Source: an uncultured Neisseriaceae bacterium (GTDB taxonomy: Bacteria; Pseudomonadota; Gammaproteobacteria; Burkholderiales; UBA11063). From it: a stretch of 13,098 nucleotides of DNA. The position numbers and the translations under genes were made by a program. Positions within the stretch are counted from its first letter, which is position 1. Each line of letters begins with the position of its first letter. Below are positions 10,601-13,098 of this stretch, one piece after another. The stretch is from NCBI GenBank assembly GCA_903891375.1, contig CAITEL010000016.1, positions 1-13,098 on the forward strand, read 5' to 3'. The notes below the pieces were generated by a model. The model had not been told where the DNA came from, searched no databases, and saw only the letters and a program-made list of their open reading frames with translations.

Positions 10601-11066
10601 CAATTATAGCTTCTTTTAAATTATCTTCTGTGGACTTATCTTCAAGTTTTTTTACGCATTCTTTAGGGACCATAACGCCAAAATCACAGATATATATGGT
10701 ATCCTTATTGCTTAGAGTTATTTTTCGAGGTTGTTCGTCTAATAACTTAACTCCAAAGTTTTCGATTAGAGGCAAACCACGAGACAAACTAACAGGTTCG
10801 TTATATCTAAATAATTTGATTTGCCAAATGTCCGAACGGTCCCCGTGACCTTTGTTTAAATTTATTGCATATTGATTTGTTTCTGATAGTTTATCCATCA
10901 TAATTATATCGTTTGCTATTTCCAGAGTGGAGTAATTGCTGAAATATTCTTCGGAAAAAAGATTCACATACTTTGTGTATAGTTGCTCCGTTTCATGTTC
11001 GTTAAATTTAGTTAATAAGCTTGTTTTTAATTGTTCAAGTGCTATTTTACTCTGCCCTGTAGACAT
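7695..11066 (-). CDS. gdhB: NAD-specific glutamate dehydrogenase, short form of the large class
   Basis: The 1123-residue protein oxidatively deaminates glutamate to 2-oxoglutarate with NAD. The catalytic core is typical of the 180-kDa class: GVHLRGGKVARGGLRWSDR (316-334), the VKAQIVKNSVIVPTGSKGGF block with Lys362, GVGDMAGDVFGNGML (496-510) of the nucleotide-binding domain, DMFYNGGIGTYIKA, VVVEGGNLGVTQLGR and IDNSAGVDCSDHEVNIKIL. A long helical C-terminal part follows. The usual bacterial members are about 1600 residues, from family knowledge, so roughly 480 N-terminal residues, normally ACT-like regulatory domains, are absent. ATG 11066 has AAAGG nine bases upstream, and I see no coding remnant of the missing part in the 155 bases before it. 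It heads the minus-strand cluster. Confidence 0.92.
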   Translation of the reverse strand: MSTGQSKIALEQLKTSLLTKFNEHETEQLYTKYVNLFSEEYFSNYSTLEIANDIIMMDKLSETNQYAINLNKGHGDRSDIWQIKLFRYNEPVSLSRGLPLIENFGVKLLDEQPRKITLSNKDTIYICDFGVMVPKECVKKLEDKSTEDNLKEAIIAAFNREIENDSLNKLVLLSGLNAQQIVILRSISHYISQTALPFSKQYLKECLTRYPEVSQNLFLMFDTKFNINQHNIEKSFELKNTIMHELAQVSSIDDDSILKAYLSIIDAMLRTNYYQLDGQGLRKSYISFKLESGKLGFLPKPKPLYEIFVYSMKFEGVHLRGGKVARGGLRWSDRKEDFRTEVLGLVKAQIVKNSVIVPTGSKGGFICKKLPAITDRDSYLAEGISCYKGFISGLLDITDNIVLGKTVTPKNVIRYDDDDAYLVVAADKGTATFSDYANELSLQYGFWLGDAFASGGSAGYDHKKIGITARGAWESAKRHFRHLNINIQNEDFSVIGVGDMAGDVFGNGMLLSKHIKLKAAFNHQHIFLDPNPNPNLEVPFIERQRLFNLPRSTWADYDVSKISTGGGIYERSLKSIPLTNEVKTMLNTSATELSPNELINKLLKLDVDMFYNGGIGTYIKAESESNEMVRDKTNDTLRINGSELCAKVVVEGGNLGVTQLGRVEFAKLGGFICNDAIDNSAGVDCSDHEVNIKILFADIMQKTGLNVDERNKILEIMTDDVSNLVLRDNYLQTQVLRYANARAKELFSLSVNFMEKLEKNGELDRNVEFLPNAHEVIERQRTGNGFTMPELAVLLAYSKIRLNKEILESDLIDDTMFTELLYKYFPKYLQDNYSDYITCHFLHKEIIANQLANLLVNRMGITFVSRFEDELRIGSSKIIRAFWVAYKLLGAEDLLSQIEGLDNKVNADIQVKILIRVKKSIERLTRWILRNMKDSQSINELLTTHHDSLVSLMSFIPGLLSNEDYPEIAELEQLFIDSHVPEDLAKLIARSSTFPQLLDIATLAKDVDHDLYAVACNYFYLGRVLRIDWIRKCLIALPENNKWQALSRSALLADGYMIYSTLVRRAVTFASSKNDPRFANSWIKQEENKVHQLNDMIDELQNYNALDLAMLSAVVRELSTMFA

Positions 11067-11113
11067 GATGAAAAACCTTTAAAAATAAATAATAGACAGT
11101 ATTTTAGCACTAT

Positions 11114-11142
11114 ATTAGAGTGGTGTGCATGATGCATTGCAA
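11114..11142 (-). promoter_or_regulatory. Candidate promoter of the glutamate dehydrogenase operon
   Basis: On the minus strand TTGCAA (11142-11137) and TCTAAT (11119-11114) are separated by 17 bases and lie about 50 bases upstream of the glutamate dehydrogenase ATG. The -35 matches four of six and the -10 five of six, lacking the strongly conserved second A. It faces away from the tRNA-Ser promoter. Confidence 0.4.
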
Positions 11143-11173
11143 CATTTTTTTTAAATAAAAATGAAAAATATAC

Positions 11174-11203
11174 TTGCATTTTATTTCCATTATGAGATAC
11201 AAT
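11174..11203 (+). promoter_or_regulatory. Candidate tRNA-Ser promoter
   Basis: TTGCAT (11174-11179) and TACAAT (11198-11203) are 18 bases apart and 18 bases ahead of the mature tRNA 5' end, a typical arrangement for a tRNA transcript with a short leader. Confidence 0.55.
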
Positions 11204-11221
11204 TACTTCCTCAACAAATAA

Positions 11222-11311
11222 GGAAGCTTGGCAGAGCGGTTGAATGCAACGGTCTTGAAAACCGTCGAGGGTGCGAGCCCTCCGTGAGTTCGAATCTCAC
11301 AGCTTCCGCCA
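11222..11311 (+). tRNA. tRNA-Ser (anticodon UGA)
   Basis: The 90-base cloverleaf is complete. The acceptor stem pairs GGAAGCT with AGCTTCC (11301-11307), followed by discriminator G and encoded CCA (11309-11311). The anticodon stem is ACGGT/ACCGT around loop CTTGAAA, anticodon TGA at 11256-11258. The long class-II variable arm GAGGG/CCCTC (11267-11282) and T arm GTGAG-TTCGAAT-CTCAC identify serine. It reads UCA and, by wobble, other UCN codons. The CCA directly touches the convergent cutA stop codon, so its primary transcript must end inside cutA. Confidence 0.97.
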
Positions 11312-11629
11312 TTATTTGATACTATCTCTTATCCAATTCAAATATACAGACTCACCATCGTCAATTACGATTTTTAGAATTTCAGGTGTTTCGTACGTGT
11401 GAACTTTTTTTATCAATTTTTCTATTTCAGAATATTTATTGTCGATGGTTTTTATTAGTAGTATATGTTCATTATTTTCTTCAATTTTATCTTGCCATGT
11501 ATAAATTGATAGACATTGTGGTAAAATATTTACACATGCGCATAGTTTTTGTTTTAGTAATTCTCGGGCAATATCTTTAGCTAAATCGTTGTTTGGCACT
11601 GTTACTACAACTATTATGAGTTTTTCCAT
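11312..11629 (-). CDS. cutA: Divalent-cation tolerance protein CutA
   Basis: The 105-residue protein is a full-length CutA1, a small trimeric cytoplasmic protein linked to copper and divalent-metal tolerance and related in fold to PII signal proteins; its biochemical role is still unclear. The motifs are CACVNILP (30-37), YTWQDKIEE (43-51, where the family usually has YxWxGKI), LLIKT (57-61) and HTYETPEI (77-84), closing with YLNWI. ATG 11629 has AAGG about ten bases upstream. The gene stands alone between two plus-strand tRNAs. Its stop codon (11314-11312) abuts the tRNA-Ser CCA without a single spacer base. Confidence 0.93.
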   Translation of the reverse strand: MEKLIIVVVTVPNNDLAKDIARELLKQKLCACVNILPQCLSIYTWQDKIEENNEHILLIKTIDNKYSEIEKLIKKVHTYETPEILKIVIDDGESVYLNWIRDSIK

Positions 11630-11656
11630 ATTATCACTACCTTAATTAAAAAAACA

Positions 11657-11685
11657 ATTCTAACATATTTTTAAAATATATTCAA
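11657..11685 (-). promoter_or_regulatory. Candidate cutA promoter
   Basis: On the minus strand TTGAAT (11685-11680) and TAGAAT (11662-11657) are 17 bases apart and lie about 28 bases upstream of the cutA ATG. It is divergent from the tRNA-fMet promoter, whose -35 box starts nine bases away. Confidence 0.45.
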
Positions 11686-11693
11686 AATAATGC

Positions 11694-11723
11694 TTGACAA
11701 AATGCATTCTTTATTGATATAAT
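11694..11723 (+). promoter_or_regulatory. Strong tRNA-fMet promoter
   Basis: A perfect TTGACA (11694-11699) and a perfect TATAAT (11718-11723) are separated by 18 bases and lie 15 bases upstream of the tRNA-fMet 5' end. The CTCCTCCTC run between -10 and the tRNA would contain the start point. This is the clearest sigma-70 promoter in the window. Confidence 0.8.
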
Positions 11724-11738
11724 CTCCTCCTCATCAAT

Positions 11739-11815
<77 letters not shown>

Positions 11816-11818
11816 ATT

Positions 11819-11958
11819 CACATTTAAGAAAAAATATCAGCTAAAAACCCAATAAATATCAAGGCTTACAGCCTAGTTTAGTATTTGTTTGGGCTTATCT
11901 AAAATACCCCTAAATATCAGGGTAAACGCCTCTAAATGATAAATAATTCTTAAATGTG
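11819..11958. repeat. 140-bp nested inverted-repeat element after tRNA-fMet
   Basis: CACATTTAAGAA (11819-11830) and TTCTTAAATGTG (11947-11958) are a perfect 12-bp inverted repeat bounding the block. Inside lie CCCAATAAATA (11848-11858) against TATTTGTTTGGG (11882-11893) with an apical AGGC-TTACA-GCCT hairpin (11862-11874), then TACCC/GGGTA (11905-11924). The octamer AAATATCA occurs three times (11832, 11854, 11912). No coding frame is evident. It may terminate the tRNA transcript, be a small non-autonomous mobile repeat, or be a boundary of the accessory segment to the right. Confidence 0.5.
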
Positions 11959-11965
11959 GTATAAT
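11957..11965 (+). promoter_or_regulatory. Extended -10 promoter of the Panacea gene
   Basis: TGGTATAAT is a perfect extended -10 (TGnTATAAT), 41 bases before the ATG, with no good -35. It overlaps the right end of the inverted repeat at 11947-11958, so the element may influence this promoter. Confidence 0.55.
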
Positions 11966-12006
11966 TATGGCAGTAAAAATTGTTTTGAGGTCAAGTAGAA
12001 AATAAA

Positions 12007-12567
12007 ATGTTTAATGAGTTTAAAGTAACCCAAATTGCAGCTTTCTTCCTTCAGAAAGAAGGTGGAGAGATGTTTCTTTTGAAACTGATGAAGTTGCTAT
12101 ATTTATCAGAGAGGGAGTCTTTTGCTCGTTTTGAATGTTCAATTTCTGGGGATAAATTTTACTCTCTTCCACACGGACCCGTTCTATCCAGAACTAAAGA
12201 GTTAATGGATGGAGAGCAGAAATCTAGTCCAAATGGTTGGAGTAGTTGGATTACTGATAAAGCCAATCATAAACTTGGGCTAAAAAAGAATAAATTAAAT
12301 ATTTCAATTGATAAATTTACTGAATTAAGCTTTTCTGATTTAGAGGTTATGGAGCATATTTGGGATAAATATGGGCATATGAATCAGTGGCAAATCCGTG
12401 ATTACACCCATAAACATTGCCCAGAGTGGAAAGACCCTAATGGTTCAGCATTACCAATTACACTTACGGACTTATTGGTTGCCGTTGGCAAAGATAAGGA
12501 ACAAATTGCGCTTATTCAAGAAAGAATCAAAGAAGAAGAGTACTTGGATTCTATGTTTGGACATTAA
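12007..12567 (+). CDS. Panacea/DUF4065 (SocA-like) antitoxin-type protein
   Basis: The 186-residue protein carries the core features of the Panacea domain: an N-terminal helix, LLKLMKLLYLSERES (24-38) in the place of the family 'KLxKLLYxA', and SLPHGPVLS (53-61) matching the conserved HGPV. Trp128 and HCPEW (137-141) follow. Panacea proteins are known as antitoxins paired with many unrelated toxins, and SocA as a proteolysis adaptor, so the family name does not fix the partner. The ATG has only a weak purine site; GAGG lies 16 bases away, and no earlier in-frame start exists before a stop at 11986. The downstream frame starts three bases after this stop, the usual two-gene toxin-antitoxin layout, but it is broken. 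The gene follows tRNA-fMet and looks accessory. Confidence 0.8.
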   Translation: MFNEFKVTQIAAFFLQKEGGEMFLLKLMKLLYLSERESFARFECSISGDKFYSLPHGPVLSRTKELMDGEQKSSPNGWSSWITDKANHKLGLKKNKLNISIDKFTELSFSDLEVMEHIWDKYGHMNQWQIRDYTHKHCPEWKDPNGSALPITLTDLLVAVGKDKEQIALIQERIKEEEYLDSMFGH

Positions 12568-12570
12568 CAG

Positions 12571-12693
12571 ATGTTCATTCCATTTAAAAAAGCAACGCTA
12601 TTAATACCATCTTCGCCTGATAATTTAAGAGATGTCAAACATTTATTTATAATGACATATTACATAATTTTTGGCTCACTTTTGATTATGTGA
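12571..12693 (+). pseudogene. N-terminal remnant of the Panacea partner (putative toxin)
   Basis: ATG 12571 follows the antitoxin stop by three bases. The 40-codon frame reads MFIPFKKATLLIPSSP, then DNLRDVKHLFIMT, and then about eleven residues of unrelated hydrophobic sequence before TGA 12691-12693. The 'KKATLLIPSxP...KHLFIM' start resembles, from memory, a short protein often encoded next to Panacea/DUF4065 genes; I cannot confirm its function. The resemblance ends near base 12657, where a deletion or replacement seems to have joined other DNA. If the resemblance is right, the toxin body is missing and the antitoxin is an orphan here. A genuine tiny protein is possible but less likely. Confidence 0.55.
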
Positions 12694-13071
12694 CCAAAGT
12701 ACGAAAACAAGAACATATCAAATATTTTATTGAGTTATATTATACATACTTACAGGATGAGGCACTACAAACTACAACCCATAATGATATTATTCATGAT
12801 AAATATGAGTTGGCTGTAAAATCCCGATAAACCACTCCAACGTATAAATAACTCAGATTATTGGGATGAGTTTATTCTCAAATCTCAAAATAAATTTGGT
12901 TTAGAAAAAACTGCTATTGTCAGTTTATTTCAGAAATTGCATGCGAATGGGATGTTTATTCGAAGTGAAAGTGTAGGGTTCTATCATAATGATAATAATT
13001 TTGGAATATTGAGTGATCTTTTTATTCAAATATTAGACTACTTACCAAGTATTACCAATCATGGATTTTAA
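12651..13071 (+). pseudogene. Unidentified frameshifted reading frame
   Basis: One frame is open from 12624 (convincing from about 12651) to TAA 12828-12830 and reads NDILHNFWLTFDYVTKVRK onward without a start codon. A second frame takes over at about 12820 and runs to TAA 13069-13071, reading DKPLQRINNSDYWDEF and ending DYLPSITNHGF. Removing one C from the CCC at 12823-12825 would fuse them into one continuous protein of about 140 residues (AVKSDKPLQRI). The charged, aromatic-rich composition looks protein-like, but I do not recognise the family. With no start and one frameshift it is best called a fragment, though a sequencing error at the C-run is possible. Confidence 0.5.
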
Positions 13072-13085
13072 GGGATGTATCATTG

Positions 13086-13098
13086 ATGAATTTAGCTA
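13086..13098 (+). CDS. Possible start of the next gene (partial)
   Basis: ATG 13086 is preceded by AAGGGA (13070-13075) at ten-base spacing, and the frame MNLA runs off the window. Four codons cannot establish a gene; only the ribosome-binding site supports it. Confidence 0.25.

Noticed and set aside
12398..12604. A plus-strand frame overlapping the end of the Panacea gene
   Set aside because: It lies in another frame of a conserved gene and ends in the remnant region; it shows no protein-family features.

Overview
The window is AT-rich bacterial chromosome and most resembles an AT-rich betaproteobacterium, less certainly a gammaproteobacterium. The signs are the gene order pyrG-kdsA-(LysE)-eno, tRNAs with encoded CCA, an initiator tRNA with a TCGGG/CCCGA anticodon stem, and the style of the enolase, CTP synthase, exonuclease III and radical-SAM proteins. 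This placement rests on remembered family sequences, not on a search.

Left end (1-1314, + strand): the last codons of a GDP-mannose 4,6-dehydratase (gmd) are followed at once by GDP-L-fucose synthase (fcl). This is the end of a surface-sugar locus. A palindromic repeat and a long inverted repeat, probably a two-way terminator, separate it from the convergent enolase gene.

Centre (1315-11066, - strand): seven co-directional genes, in transcription order NAD-glutamate dehydrogenase (an unusually short form), a radical-SAM protein, exonuclease III, CTP synthase (pyrG), KDO-8-phosphate synthase (kdsA), a LysE/RhtB-type exporter and enolase. The first three are nearly contiguous. pyrG and kdsA overlap by one base. 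Between exonuclease III and pyrG lies an intrinsic-terminator-like hairpin whose T-tract ends right at the pyrG ribosome-binding site, so pyrG transcripts would have to read through it; it looks like an attenuator. A second copy of the palindromic repeat sits between the LysE-type gene and eno.

Right end (11067-13098): tRNA-Ser(UGA), a convergent cutA whose stop codon directly abuts the tRNA CCA, and initiator tRNA-fMet with a consensus promoter. Downstream of tRNA-fMet are a 140-bp nested inverted-repeat element, a Panacea/DUF4065-type antitoxin-like gene and gene debris. The debris starts with about 29 residues that look like the beginning of the antitoxin's partner toxin and then breaks into a frameshifted, unidentified reading frame. 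This end looks like a tRNA-adjacent accessory site with an apparently orphaned antitoxin; it is the most unusual part of the window, alongside the pyrG leader and the dispersed repeat.
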